A stretch of 64,000 bases of DNA from Linnemannia elongata (taxonomy: Eukaryota; Mortierellomycota; Mortierellomycetes; Mortierellales; Mortierellaceae): NCBI GenBank assembly GCA_036320915.1, contig JAXBDG010000014.1, positions 1,116,001 through 1,180,000 of the forward strand, written 5' to 3'. The translations under genes and the position numbers were made by a program. Below, in pieces: positions 10,519 to 22,076 of this stretch; position 1 is the stretch's first letter; each line of letters opens with the position of its first letter. The notes beneath the pieces are model-generated. The model was given only the letters and a program-made list of their open reading frames with translations, made no database searches and was not told the DNA's origin.

Positions 10519-13210
10519 CTAAGAGGAGGAAGTGGCGGATGATTGGACAAGAAAGACTTCATACTCTTGCACACGGAAGTAGAGCGAACCTGCAAGGGCA
10601 GCGGTCGATGCACCTGGACCGTTGTAGGATGAGGGCATCGTTGATGACGACTGGCATGTTATATCGCAGTTCTGTTTTCGAGATAGGAGTGAAAAGAAAA
10701 AGGGGAGAGGGGGAGAGGGAGGGATAGAGTAAAAAAGAGTAAAGGAAAGACGGAGAAAGTAGTAAATGACGAGGTAGGTTAGCATATCATGCATGTTAAA
10801 AAATAAATTCGAAGCTGTCATCATCATCCACCACAGACAACTATAGCATTTAACAACAACGACAAAAAAAAAAAAAAAAAAAAAAAAAAAATCGCAAAAG
10901 GAAAAGAAAAAAGAGAAAAGAGGAGCTTACCGAAGCAAGGTAAAGATCATGTCCAACTCCAAAAGTAGGTCCACAATCCGCCTTATTATACGCGGCCGCA
11001 TTTCCATCCCCCTTGACCCCAAACACCATATTCTCTCTAGTCACCTGCCCGGGACCCTTCAAAGTAAACAAAAAGTTCACCCTCGAGGTCGAATAAACCC
11101 CTGAGGGATGACTCGACCATGAAGAACTGTTATAGCCTCCAAAGATGGTACCGTTGTCGGCACGGACGACCGTGAGCGTGGGGCCACGTTGGTCGCAGGC
11201 CATATGGAAGTTGTGGGCAGCGAAGCCGTCACGGGTGGCCCGATATTGGAGGGTTAGTTTTGGGAGGGGTAGTTGGCTTTGGACGTGGGGAGGTGATGTT
11301 GGGGATTGTGAGGTGTTGGTGGGGTGGGTGGTGTAGGAACCCGAGTGAGTGAGGGTTGAGTAGCCGCTTCCGGAGCGTGTTGACCGATGGCCTAGAGTAG
11401 AGGTGTTTGTTGTGGAAGAAGTTGTGGCGGCTGGCGATGATAGACGGTGGGATGCTGTACTGGTGGAGTTGCTGTTCACGGATCGAGACCAGTATGCGGG
11501 AGGCGAGTTACCGGGAATTGCTCCAGATGCGAGAGAACTGGACGAAGACGATGACGGAGAGGTGGATAATGAAATCGGTGCAGTGCCGCTACGAGGAGAA
11601 GTCGCAGTAACAGTCGTAGTAGTGGAACTGTTGGCGGTGGTGCTCCTGGAGCGATGCCATCCATATCCTGCAGTTCCCGACCCCAATTGACCGCCTTGGA
11701 TCGCCGCCTGGAGCCATTCCAACAAGACCTCCTTATGATCCTTACTAAGGATGGTCGAAAACGCCATTCGCCTTCGGAGTGAAGGTTGGTAAGGATCGGA
11801 CATTGAGGGGACGGAATGGTGTCGATAGACTTTTGCACAGAGGTACATGGGTAAGAGACCTGTACCCTCAATGAGTCGCAAAAAGTCCATGCTCGGGATT
11901 CGCAAGAACCGGATAGAGGAGAGGAGAGGCAAGATCCTGCGGGCGAGGTCTTCGTGGACTGAGATGGGGAGGTTGATGATCTTGTGGCAGGCATCGTTGC
12001 GTTGAAAAACTGAGTGGGACGCTGAGCGGAACCCGTCTTCGTCCAGATCCTTTTGTCGTGATGTTGAGAGATGAACTGTGGTTCCCCCAAGAGGCACACG
12101 TGCATCCGCCATCTCGTCTTCCGACAACGACGACGACGACGACATTGATCCCGGTGACCCATTTCCTGAGGAACCCTTCTTGATAAAGAGCTGTTTCTGT
12201 TGATCCTGATACGACGAGTCATTCGTACTATCCTCCTCGGGGTCAGGAACAGGTTGGACTACAATACACCCAGTCCCCTTGGGGAATTCAACCAATGGGC
12301 AAGTCTCCCAGTCCAATCCAAGCTGGAAATACGCCCACCTAACTGCAATCTTCCAAACCTCCAGCTCATCCAAATCCAATTGATCCATCGCCAAAATATC
12401 CTTCAAAATCCCATCCTCGACCTGACAAATGCCCCGTCCACGCTTCAAATGATCAATATTGGCCGCAATAAAGTCCAAACACTCTGACTTCAACTGTCCC
12501 AACCGATGTCGACTCGCCAATTCGACCATCTCCAGTACATTATCCCGACACAGCATCGTCAACGCAAACCGTTCACATCCAAAAAGCAAATCATCCAGAC
12601 AAAGTTCGTCCGCTGCTCGAATGAGATCCATGACGGTGGTTTCGGAAAGGTCGATGAGACCGGTGTAGAGGAATTGAAGGATTTGGAGGAATATGGCAGG
12701 GAGGATGTTGGGTTTGTGAATAATGTTGCCTTGATGGGATTCCTTCCAGTCCGTGGTGAGGGCTCGGGCAAAGTACTCGCTGCGTATTTGGAGAATCAGA
12801 GAGTGTCCGTGCATTACCACCTTTTCTTCGCCTAATAGGTATGGCATCAAGTAAAGATAGCATGATAAAAAAGAGCGTGAGCGTTTGTTTGTTTTTGTGT
12901 TGTCATCATAGTATGGTCGAGGTTTGTAAAAGGGGATTCAGCAGAAAAAGAGGCAGAAGGAACACTTCCCTCCCGTCCCCCCCACCCCTCTTTCGTTTTC
13001 GTCTATGTGTTAGACCATTCCTATGTTTCGCACAGACGATGGAGAAGGTTGAGAAGGAAAGAGGAAAGGTCAAAGTAGGGGGGGAGGGAGAGAGAGGAAT
13101 GAGAAAAATGGACAAGTACCGATGATAAGACGGACATCAGCGCCGACGGGCGAGTTGACAAGACGGAAGAAATCTGCACCCAATGCGTCTGGATTTGAGT
13201 ACACGGGCAT
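10519..13210 (-). CDS. BTB-BACK-TLDc domain protein
   Basis: Exons on the minus strand are 13120-13210, 10931-12831 and 10519-10671, giving 714 aa with consistent phases. The N-terminus is a BTB/POZ domain (about residues 20-130): SPVGADVRLIIG joins across intron 1 to EEKVVMHGHSLILQIRSEYF. A BACK-like helical region follows. The C-terminus (about 520-714) is a TLDc domain with TRDGFAAHNFHMACD, GPTLTVVRADNGTIFGGYNS and the closing GSLYFRVQEYEVFLV. The linker is Ser/Thr-rich low complexity. BTB proteins commonly bind Cullin-3, and TLDc proteins are linked to oxidative stress protection and V-ATPase regulation; which applies here is unknown. Intron 2 (259 nt) carries a 28-base A run on the plus strand, which reads as poly-T in the transcript. 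Confidence 0.85.
10864..10891. repeat. 28-base poly-A tract inside an intron
   Basis: It lies in the last intron of the BTB-TLDc gene, where it reads as poly-T close to the donor side. Confidence 0.9.
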
Positions 13211-14886
13211 GTTGTATGTTTGATGCTGGTGAGTGGAGTGATGGGAGTGGCGTTTAGAAGATGTGCTGAAGGTGAAGTAGGTGTCCACTAAAAGTGATTG
13301 AACCTCCTCGAAAAGTAGAGTGCCGATTGCGAAGTGGGTAAGGAAGGGTGTAGAGAGAGCGAGTGTGAGGAGTGCGTGGGAATGGTGGAAGGGGTCGTGA
13401 AGAGAGAGAGGGGACAGAGAGGAGGGAAAAGACGAATGGAGTAAAGAGAGGGAAGACGGGTGAACACGAAGTAGCGAAACGAAAAAGAAAAAGAAAAAAA
13501 GCATCGGTGAGACAATTTGCGATTCACCGATTCACAAAAAAATACACCATTTCGATCAGTTCGAGTGATAAAGTGCGTGCAAAGATACAGTGATACATAC
13601 AAAGAAGTAGGAGTGCAGGTAGAGAAAGAGTGGAGGTGTGTATGTCATGCTGCCTGTTCGCCTGCCTTCTTTTTTTGTCCACTTGCTGCTCTCAATATGC
13701 GTGTATGTGCGCTTGTGGTCACACGCTCTCCTCTACTTCCTTTTCCTTCACAGCAGCCCGCAATGAAAGGGGTGAAAGAAAAAAGTAGGGAGATGCAACA
13801 TTGGACAAAAGGTGAGCACACCATTGCTCCCTCAATGGTCTGAACAAAACGTAGAAATTGCAACAAAGAGAGTAAGAAGACGGAGCAACACCACCAACCA
13901 ATAACATAGCACTGCCCAGTGGTAATAACTGAATGACTGAATGTCTACCAGCACTCGTGCTCTGCCCTCTCACCCTTTCCTCGTCCACTTCCCCGTCCTC
14001 TTCCCCTTCCTTTTCCCCTTCCTCTTTTCCTTCCCTTCCCCTTACTCCACTCATCCCTTTAATTACTTGATCTCCTGCATCTGACATTGACCCCGAGCCA
14101 TGGCCTGTTTATCCAGCGTGATCTCATTTGTATCCCTCCTTTTCTTCCACTCTGCAGGTGCATCATTTGCACTTCTATCTCCTTACCCCTTTTTGTGTCC
14201 TCTACACATACAAATACCCAAAGGTGCACATACATGCACAATTTCAAATCACCCTTCGTTTTCCTCGTTCATCCTGTCCCTTCAATTTTGCAACAGTTAG
14301 AGCATACAAACATACGAATAAAGAATAAAAAAATAATACGCAGATGAGAAACACAGAATTAGATGAGAGAAGGAAGAGAGGAAGGGGAATACTGACGAAA
14401 TCCTCCACCATCTGGACTCCAGCACCCAAGGTACCTCATTAGCCGATTCAAAGCAATCTAAAATACCAACTTGTGCACACACCACTACTTCGCCCAACAG
14501 TGCATCCAACTCAAACACACGAATCACACTTCTTCCCCCTTGTTACTGTCTTCCTCTCCTTGGTCAGTGCGCACGTGATAAACCCCGCTAAATAACCATG
14601 AATGATACTAAGATTTGGTTCCTGCTGGTATTTGTAAGTTGAACACACACAGTTTTCCATGCACGTCCTATTCGCTGCTCTTCAATATCTACTGTGACAC
14701 TACGTGCAAGGTCGCACAGTTGCAGTATAGTGAATAGTAGAAAACACTGCATTATCACCTTGATTCCAAGGTACCTTTTTTTTTTCTCTTTTCTTTTTTT
14801 TCTGATAAATTGGTGGCGTCAAACCTTTTTTGCTTTGCAGACATGTTCAACGTATGCACAAAAAATAGCAGAGGCAGGTTGTATGG
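13211..14886. other. Intergenic, no gene seen
   Basis: About 1.7 kb upstream of the BTB-TLDc gene. It contains purine- and pyrimidine-rich stretches (13960-14050) and short ORFs without family character. Its right limit is where the duplicated block begins. Confidence 0.45.
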
Positions 14887-15149
14887 TTTTTATTAAAGAG
14901 TGCGTCTCCAGCGACAGCAGAAAGCAAAGACGCGATAGTAAGCTACCCCCTGCATCCAACTTTTGTTCATAAGGAAGGAGCGAAAAACAAAAATATTCGC
15001 CCAGAGGAGAAAAGTAAAAATGAGCACATCTAGGTAGTGTTGTAAGAAGAGATGTTAAGGCCAGGAAGCCTCTGCTTGAGCCAACCAAAGCACCAAGGAA
15101 TCTCTCTCTCTCTCTCTGGATAACCTTGACCTGATTACCGTTATTATCG

Positions 15150-15482
15150 TTATACTCCTCGCACAGAAAGTACACCGCTCACAGCTTGGGCCAAGGGGTC
15201 GCGATCCACTCTACTTCTGGTTGACCCATCAGGCAATCGTGCTCTCCAGCCGCCATATTGATAGATCGAAAAAAGGCATTCCAGTTGGCTGATTCCCGAC
15301 AGTCAGTTTAGCCAGCCTCTGTACTTGGTCTTCATCCCATAACCCAGAGTCAGTATATCAGGAAAGCACAGCTCCCTGAATGTCAGCGTTTCCTCCTCTA
15401 GCTCATATTCGACATCGTTAATGTCCTCTAACGGAACATACATGCGCAGATCCTAGGATGAAAGGCTGGTGAAGGAACACAT
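15150..15482 (-). pseudogene. Decayed copy of the unknown ORF found intact in block B
   Basis: Homologous to the 111-codon ORF at 18600-18935. Here the frame has a TAG just before the codons for DLRMYVPLE and a TGA after RGWLN, so it cannot make the full product. The end, GGWRARLPDGSTRSRVDR, is preserved. No family is recognised. It lies downstream of the ML-domain gene on the same strand, as in block B. Confidence 0.45.
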
Positions 15483-15846
15483 CTATATTAAAACGCATCG
15501 GATGCATGAGCGCCATATGCTTTGTCAGAATAATATCGCATTCATGGACAATCAAAGTAAGGGAGAAAAGCCTGGTCAAAACCCAATCAGAGACATCCTG
15601 CCACAAAACGGAAAAACAAAAATGCAATTGTGGTAACCCTGTTGGAACCGAAAATAATATCTGGAGAGGAACATTCCATTACATTTTCTATTCTTCACAC
15701 TATGTGCGAAATTAAGCAATGGTACTGAGCTATGAAAGGATAAAGGGATGTATCTGATGTGAAATGCACACGGCGCTGACATGATCTTAAAGGGACGGAA
15801 GCGAGGTATATCAGCGGTTGCCGATGAAGCATAAGCATTGCACTGT

Positions 15847-16558
15847 TTAAGGACAGGTCTTGGCAACAATAGTGCCGTTTGCTAGTTGAGAAGTGACAAA
15901 TATATGACAAAAAGGTAGTTAGCATCCTATCTCTTTTCACTCCTCCAATGAGCATATCTTCGATTGCAAATACGGAAATGGTGTGAGTGACTTTACTCTC
16001 AAGCCTAAAGATAGGTGTGCCATCCCCATTCACAGCCGCAAATATCCAAACCACGGCCCACTAATCGAAAGTAATAAGACACCAGTTAACTTCCTTCAAT
16101 CAATCTGCAGTTGTGCGAAAAGAAACATCAAATCGGTTTTCACGTATGCGTATAATATGCCAAATGGGAATTACTAAGGGAGGTGCGTTGGGCTTGACAA
16201 GACGACACAAGTTCAGGGTGAGGGGACCAGGAGCGATAGGGCATGGTGTGCCACTGTCAGCAAGGAGCTTGCACAGGTCAATGTTGTCGTCAGAGTAAAC
16301 GAGCCTACCAACTCTGTTAAACAGTCGTCCCGAGATAGTGTAGCTGGCGTCCTCGATGATAGGCTCCAGGAGGGTGCCAGTGAGGGTCAGACAGGCAGTT
16401 TTGTTAATGCACATTGGATAGGGAGAAACCGTGGCACTGGTAACGTGATATTGACTTGATGTGGCGTAATCGATCAAGTCGGTATAAGTCCCGCCTTGAG
16501 CCGACACTAAGGAAAGAGCAGCGGAGGCGAGGATACCGATCGAGGCGGCGAACTTCAT
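15847..16558 (-). CDS. Secreted ML-domain (NPC2 / PG-PI-TP-like) protein, copy A
   Basis: ML-domain proteins are small secreted or vacuolar beta-sandwich proteins that carry a single lipid (sterol, phosphatidylglycerol or phosphatidylinositol). Exons on the minus strand are 16175-16558, 15997-16060 and 15847-15881, giving 160 aa. The start chosen gives a clean signal peptide (MKFAASIGILASAALSLVSA) followed by QGGTYTDLIDY. ML hallmarks are MCINKTACLTLTGTL, DLCKLLADSGTPCPI and AVNGDGTPIF, closing with a tiny exon encoding TNGTIVAKTCP. An upstream in-frame ATG exists, but only this start gives a signal peptide. Compared with the gene at the right edge, the Cys after 'IF' is replaced by Arg. A TATA-like sequence lies 82 bp upstream. 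Confidence 0.78.
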
Positions 16559-16639
16559 TGTGCTGGCGGTGAAAGTTTGGGTGTGAAGAGGAGAGGTTGT
16601 GAGGGTAATGAGGGATGGGCGAAAAGAGGCCGCCATCTT

Positions 16640-16649
16640 CTTTTTATAT
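16640..16649 (-). promoter_or_regulatory. TATA-like box of ML gene A
   Basis: The minus strand reads ATATAAAAAG, 82 bp before the ATG. Block B has the same box at the same distance, which supports function. Confidence 0.6.
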
Positions 16650-17373
16650 TTGTTACTGGATATCGAAAGTTTCTGGAAGGAAATCAGGCCATGTTTTCAC
16701 AAAACTAGCTCACGAAACCCCCTCCCCCCCCCCTATCCCATCCAAGCAAACACTCAAACTGATTTCACAAAAACAGGAAGGAATGGTTGAGCAGAGTTAG
16801 CTAAACGGAAACAAACTGACAAATCGTATATGCTCGACTCTCTGAAAAAGAAAAACAAACAGTGAAGCAGAAGTTTACTGATTGAACATTTTTTGTCTCG
16901 ACAGTTTTAGCTCTTTGAACACTTGTGTTAACGTTTGTTGTTCGCGTTTTTTTGGCGTTATGTTGGCGCAAAACAAACTCAAAAGAGCCTGTAGCGAAGA
17001 AATATTGGAAAGTGAGCTGCAGCGAAGAGGGAAGACAAGAAGTTTCGTACAGCGGGTGGGTAACACAAAACATTTGACTAAGAAGGAGTACGTCTTTGGC
17101 AGTGTAAGCACACTAGGAAGGTACCGGTTGCCAATAAAGACTTGCTTTCATCATCTCTTCTTCACGTTCCTTCTATACTAACATTGTTTTTACCAAAGAA
17201 ACGAATATCGGCATGTCTGCACTCAGTTAGTTTACGTGTCTGTGTAGGAGACACAGAGATATGATAACCAATGGCTTCAGAACAGAACATGTTTGATGCA
17301 TGCTGCCTGAAAGTGCGAGTAATCTGGTTTTCACTTTGTTTACTTCATCATTTGTGTTTTGTTTGCCTGTTAT

Positions 17374-17466
17374 GTGGCACTGTTGGCCGGCTCTCTCCTA
17401 CAATGTGGCACTGTTGACCGGCTCTCTCCTACAATGTGGCACTGTTGGACGGCTCTCTCCTACAAT
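17374..17466. repeat. 31-bp tandem repeat, three copies
   Basis: Three near-identical 31-bp units beginning GTGGCACTGTTG and containing CGGCTCTCTCCTACAAT, at 17374, 17405 and 17436, with a partial fourth start at 17467. The matching place in block B (about 21078) has only one diverged unit. Confidence 0.9.
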
Positions 17467-17671
17467 GTGGGCACAAAAATTAGATTGAAAGGGAAGTGGG
17501 AATGGGCAGAGGCGGAGAAAATGAGTCCACATGGTTACACGAAGCCGTTGGACATGAAGGAATTCCTTATTCTTTTTTTTGTATACAAGTACACATACAA
17601 AGAGTGTTACTCTAACTAACACCCATGTAGGTGAAAGAGGAGAAACTGTTTGTTTTCATCGACTCGGTTAA

Positions 17672-18321
17672 TCTGACTTTCCCCGTCAGACAGGCACTGT
17701 CAGGTTAGGGTTGACTTGGGAAAAGAAATTTGTTCCTGATTTTTGTTACTTTGACGGGGGCCATCAGAATACAGAGTAAAGTGGAAAAGCAAAAACGCGT
17801 GTCAGAATAAAACGCTTTTTTCACTAGCTAGCCGTAAAAAGGGCCCATTTGACCTGACTGCCCTAGGGCGGCCATCGCCTTCAAAGTCCCCGGTGATCCA
17901 GGCCCTGTAGTGAGAGACGACATCGTGCGAGCAAATCAAGGCAACGTCGTATGACTTTTTACGCTTTTATCAGGCAAACCAAGCACTCAGGCTCACACAT
18001 TCATGGACTGGAGAGCGACGCGCCAATAAAGAATAGTCAAGGAAGCAGGGCCATGACTGCCATTACCTTCACTCACTCCCTCTCTCTTGTACTCTTGTTG
18101 TCTTGTTCATTTCATTCTCCCGCCTCTTCTCCCTCCTACCATTCACACCATTCCCACCATTAACCCAAAGCGTTTTATTCTAACAGGTGTTTTTGCTTTT
18201 TCACTTTACTCTTTATTCTGACGGCCCCTGTCAAAATATCAAAAATCAGTGACAGCAAAAAATTTACTTTTTCCCCAGTCAACCCTAATCTGACAGTGCC
18301 TGTCTGACGGGGGAAGTTAGA
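17672..18321. mobile_element. 650-bp non-autonomous DNA element with long terminal inverted repeats
   Basis: The left end (17672-17818) and right end (18168-18321) are inverted repeats of ~147-154 bp with high identity. The outer tip reads TCTGACTTTCCCCGTCAGAC on the left and TCTAACTTCCCCCGTCAGAC in reverse complement on the right. The ~350-bp interior has no transposase and only a short Ser/His-rich ORF. This is the structure of a MITE or foldback element. I could not identify a convincing target-site duplication: the flanks are CTCGGTTAA on the left and CGATCTTTT on the right. It sits exactly between duplication copies A and B. Confidence 0.72.
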
Positions 18322-18599
18322 CGATCTTTTTCGGATTTTATGATATTTATTGAGGAGCGTGTCTCCAGCGATAACAGAAAGCAAAGACGCGATAGTAAGC
18401 TACCCTCTGCATCCAACTTTCGTTCATAGCGAAGGAGCGAAAATCAAAAATATTTGCCCAGAGGGAACAAAAAAAGAGCACATCAAAGTGGTGTTGTAAG
18501 AAGAGATGTTAAGGCCAGGAAGCCTCTGCTTGAGCCAACCAAAGCACCAAGGAATCTCTCTCACTCTGGATAACATTGACCTGATTACCGCTATCATCG

Positions 18600-18935
18600 T
18601 TATACTCCTCGCATAGAAAGTACACCGCTCACAGCTTGGGTCAAGGGGTCGCGATCCACTCTACTTCTGGTTGACCCATCAGGCAATCGTACTCTCCAGC
18701 CGCCATATTGATAGATCGAAAAAAGGCATTCCAGTTGGCCGATACCCGACAGACAGTCTGGCCAGCCTCTGTCATTGATCTTCATCCCACAACCCAGAGT
18801 CATTATATCAGGGATGCACAGCTTCCTGGACGTCAGCGTGTCCTCCTCCAGTTCATATTCGTCGTCATTAAGGACCTGCTCTAACGGAACATACATGCGC
18901 AAATCCAAGGATGAGAGGCTGGTAAAGGAACACAT
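18600..18935 (-). CDS. Unknown short ORF (111 aa), intact copy
   Basis: An open frame without stops, homologous to the broken copy at 15150-15482. The sequence looks protein-like (acidic NDDEYELEEDTL, then a Trp/Gly/Arg-rich end with GGWRVRLPDGSTRSRVDRD), but I recognise no family. There is no signal peptide or membrane segment. It may be the last exon of a longer gene, or a fragment that was already dead when duplicated. It follows the ML gene on the same strand at similar spacing in both blocks. Confidence 0.35.
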   Translation of the reverse strand: MCSFTSLSSLDLRMYVPLEQVLNDDEYELEEDTLTSRKLCIPDIMTLGCGMKINDRGWPDCLSGIGQLECLFSIYQYGGWRVRLPDGSTRSRVDRDPLTQAVSGVLSMRGV

Positions 18936-19301
18936 CTATATTAAAACGCATAGGATGCATGAGCATCATATGCTTCGCCAGAGTATGATCGCTTACATGA
19001 GTGATTAAAGTAGGGGAGCACAGCCTGGTCAAACCTCAATCAGAGACACCCTTACCACAAATTAAAAAAAAAGAAAAATGCGATTGTGGGCAACCCTGTT
19101 GGAACAGAAACTAATATCCGAAGAGGAACATTCAAGATCATTTCTATTCTTCACACCATGTACGAAATAAGCTATGGTATTGAGCTATGGAAGGATAAAG
19201 GGATGTATCCAGGGTGAGGTGCACACGGCGCTGACATGACCTTAAAGGGACGGAAACGAGGCAAATCAACGGTTGCCGATGAAGCGCAAGCATTGCACTG
19301 T

Positions 19302-20016
19302 CTAAGGACAGGTGTTCGGGGTAACAATTGTGCCGTTTGCTAGTTGAGAAGTGACAAATATATGACAAAAAGGTAGTTAGCATCACATTTCATTTCACTT
19401 CTCTAACGAGCATGTCTTCGATTGCAAAAACAGAAATGGCATAGGCGACTTTACTTTCTAGCTTGAAGATAGGCCCGCCATCCCCATTCACGGCTTCAAA
19501 AATCCAAACCACACCCAACTAATCCAAAGTAGGAAGATAACTGTTAGTGTCCTTCAATCATTTCGTGTTGTACGAAAAAGAAACATAACATCCTTTTTCA
19601 CCTAAGCGTATAATATGCCAAATGGGATTTACTAATAGAGGTACGTTGGGCTTGACAAGACGACACAAGTTCAGGGTGAAGGGACCAGGAGCGATAGGGC
19701 ATGGTGTGCCGCTGTCAGCAAGGAGCTTGCACAGGTCAATTTTGTCGTCAAGGTAAACGAGCCTACCAAATCTTTTAAACAGTCGTCCCAGAATAGTATA
19801 ACTGGCGCCCTCGATGATAGGCTCCGAGAGGGTGCCAGTGAGGGTCAGACAGGCTGTTTTGTTACGACACATCGGATAGGGAGAAATCGTTGCACTGGTA
19901 AGGTGATATTGGCCTGATGTGGTGTAATCGATCAAGTCGGTATAAGTCCCGCCTTGAGCCGATGCTATGGAGAGTACAGCTGAGGCGAGGATTCCAACCG
20001 AGGCGGCGAACTTCAT
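19302..20016 (-). CDS. Secreted ML-domain (NPC2 / PG-PI-TP-like) protein, copy B
   Basis: Paralogue of the gene at 15847-16558, with identical exon structure: 19633-20016, 19455-19518 and 19302-19339, giving 161 aa. The signal peptide is MKFAASVGILASAVLSIASA. Conserved stretches are MCRNKTACLTLTGTL, DLCKLLADSGTPCPI and EAVNGDGGPIF. The last exon encodes TNGTIVTPNTCP and is one codon longer than in copy A. First-exon lengths (384 nt) and splice phases match copy A exactly. The Cys expected after 'IF' is Lys here. Neither copy has a frame break, so both appear functional. The likely role is extracellular or vacuolar lipid binding; the ligand is unknown. Confidence 0.78.
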
Positions 20017-20098
20017 TATGATGGTAGCGGGAGTCTGGATTTGAATTGGAGAGGGTGAGAGAATGAAGAGGGATGGGCGAGAAAGGGGCTAACATCCT

Positions 20099-20108
20099 CT
20101 TTTTATAT
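20099..20108 (-). promoter_or_regulatory. TATA-like box of ML gene B
   Basis: The minus strand reads ATATAAAAAG, 83 bp upstream of the ATG, matching copy A. Confidence 0.6.
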
Positions 20109-21318
20109 CTCTTACTGCAAGTCGAATGTTTCTAAATTAAAGCCAGTCCATGTTCTCACAAAACCAGCTCACGAAAAAAACCATCTCATCAGGGATAGTT
20201 GAGCAGAGATGGCAAAACGGAACAAAACTGACAAATCCCATATGCTCGACACTGTGAAAAGCCATAAAAAAACAGCGAACACAAGTAGAAGATGTTTGAG
20301 TGCAAACACATAAGTGTCGGTAACACGCATGATAACTGGAAAGAGATGGACTTGATGCAGCATATGCTTGAGGCATGGCGACCGAGCCTGTTGTACTCCA
20401 CGACTCTGTGAAAAGAAAAACAAACAGTGAACACAAGCAGAAGGTGCTTGCGTACAAAACATGGGCGTGGGTAAAGGAAAGAAAGAAAGAATGAAAAGGA
20501 CTCCAAGCAACATATGCTTGAGGTGTAATGTTTGAATATTTTTTTACTTACCAGTTCGAGCTATCGGTACACCTGTATATCAGTTTGTTTGCTTTCTTGT
20601 TGCTGTCTCTGTTGCTGTCTCTGTTACTGTCTTTGTTGCTTTCTTTGTTATTCTCGTTATTGTTATTGCTGTTGTTTGAATTTTTTTGTGCTATATTGGC
20701 GCAAAACAAACTGAAAGAGAGCTGAAGAAGAAGTGGAAGGTGGGCTGTAGCGAAGCAAGATTGGAAAGAGAGAAAAGGCAAATGAGGGCTGGGCGGACAT
20801 ACAGCACAAAGAACAAGAAGGTTCGTACAGCCGGTTGGTAACACAAGACACTTCACCAAGAAGGGAATGACTTTTGTAGTGTGAACGCGTGAGAAAATGT
20901 TCCATCTACTATATTAACTATACCCTGTCGCTTCACCAAAGAAATAATTATTGGAATGCTTGTGTAGGAGACACAGTGAGGTGATGACGAATGGCATCAA
21001 AACAGAACGTTTTTGATGCATGTTGCTGAAATCGTGAGTTGACTCCATCATTTGTGTTTTGTAAGCTTGTTATATCGCCCTGTATGCCCGCTCTTTCATG
21101 CAACGTTGGCACCAAAAAAAGTGGAGTTGGATCGTGAGGGAAGGGTGAATGGACAGCGGAAGAGAAACATGGGTCGACATGGTGATACGAAGCGGTTGGA
21201 CGAGAACGATTTTTTTTCTTTTTATATTTGTGTACAGAACACATACGAAGAGGGTGTACCTGACGAACACCCCAGACACATGATAAAGGAGAAACTCCTT
21301 GTTCCCTTTTCTTAACCC

Positions 21319-22076
21319 GTTTGCATCCATGCCCGACTTTGACAACATCGATATCAGAGTCTTTTTACTCTGAGAGAAGCGAGAGAAAAGAAACCGAATT
21401 AGGGCCTGCCTAACAGTTTGAGTCCTTCAGACTCTTCGTATGTTGTTCATAGCACCAGTGAACAAGGTAAAAAAAATTGTCAGAGTAGCAAAAAAAAACA
21501 AGTTGTGGGGATGGAACTTTCGGTCTAATCTATAATATGCGCTACTGCTAATGAACAACAGCCTATGAGGGACTTGTGTGAAAGTAAGGTATGGCTCTTG
21601 TTAATCTTTCCTTTTGTCTCCTTTAATTACCACAACAAATGCCAGCCTAAAACAACCCTTTTATTTTGATTGCCGAGCTGCGCCTTTGTTTTGAACCACT
21701 CAGGGCATTTTGGGGGACCAAATGTGGGTTCTTTGGTCATTATTATGAGTAGGCGGGAAACAAAAGCATCACGGGAACTACAGAGGTCGCGAGATTATGG
21801 GGTCGAGGGATGATTGTGTGTTCATTCACAATAGTGGCACACCCTAACGAGATTCCATGGGAACCCTTACGCCTATGATGACAGGCGTTCTAAGGCACTC
21901 CCTTCCATTGTGAACGCGCTTTTTTGTAATTACGCTGAACGGAGGCAGGGAAGCAATCGAGGGCATACATATGCATATGACGACACTTTCACCAGAGCAA
22001 TGAGACGTTGTACAATTGACGACGATTGATTTTGGTTTGTTTGCATCAGTTTTCTTTAATGAACATTGAACGTTGC
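21319..22076. other. Intergenic, no gene seen
   Basis: Between the end of block B and the 3' end of the large anillin-like gene. No supported ORF or repeat was found. Confidence 0.45.

Larger units (their letters stand above)
14887..17671. repeat. Tandem segmental duplication, copy A
   Basis: Copy A aligns along its length with copy B at 18342-21318 in the same orientation, offset about 3.45 kb. Shared landmarks are the block starting GCGTCTCCAGCG, the short ORF at 15150-15482, the ML-domain gene, the motif TTGGCGCAAAACAAACT and the motif GTGTAGGAGACACAG. Substitutions and small indels are common, so the duplication is not recent. Confidence 0.85.
18342..21318. repeat. Tandem segmental duplication, copy B
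   Basis: The partner of 14887-17671. It also has an internal partial tandem repeat of about 190 bp (roughly 20240-20520), marked by CTGTGAAAAG, GTAGAAGATG/GCAGAAGGTG and CATATGCTTGAGG. A CTGTCTTTGTTGCT-type pyrimidine/T-rich stretch lies near 20600-20680. Neither feature occurs in copy A. Confidence 0.85.

Noticed and set aside
17951..18163. 70-codon frame inside the inverted-repeat element as a possible transposase
   Set aside because: It is too short, Ser/His-rich, and has no DDE or zinc-finger motif; the element is best regarded as non-autonomous.
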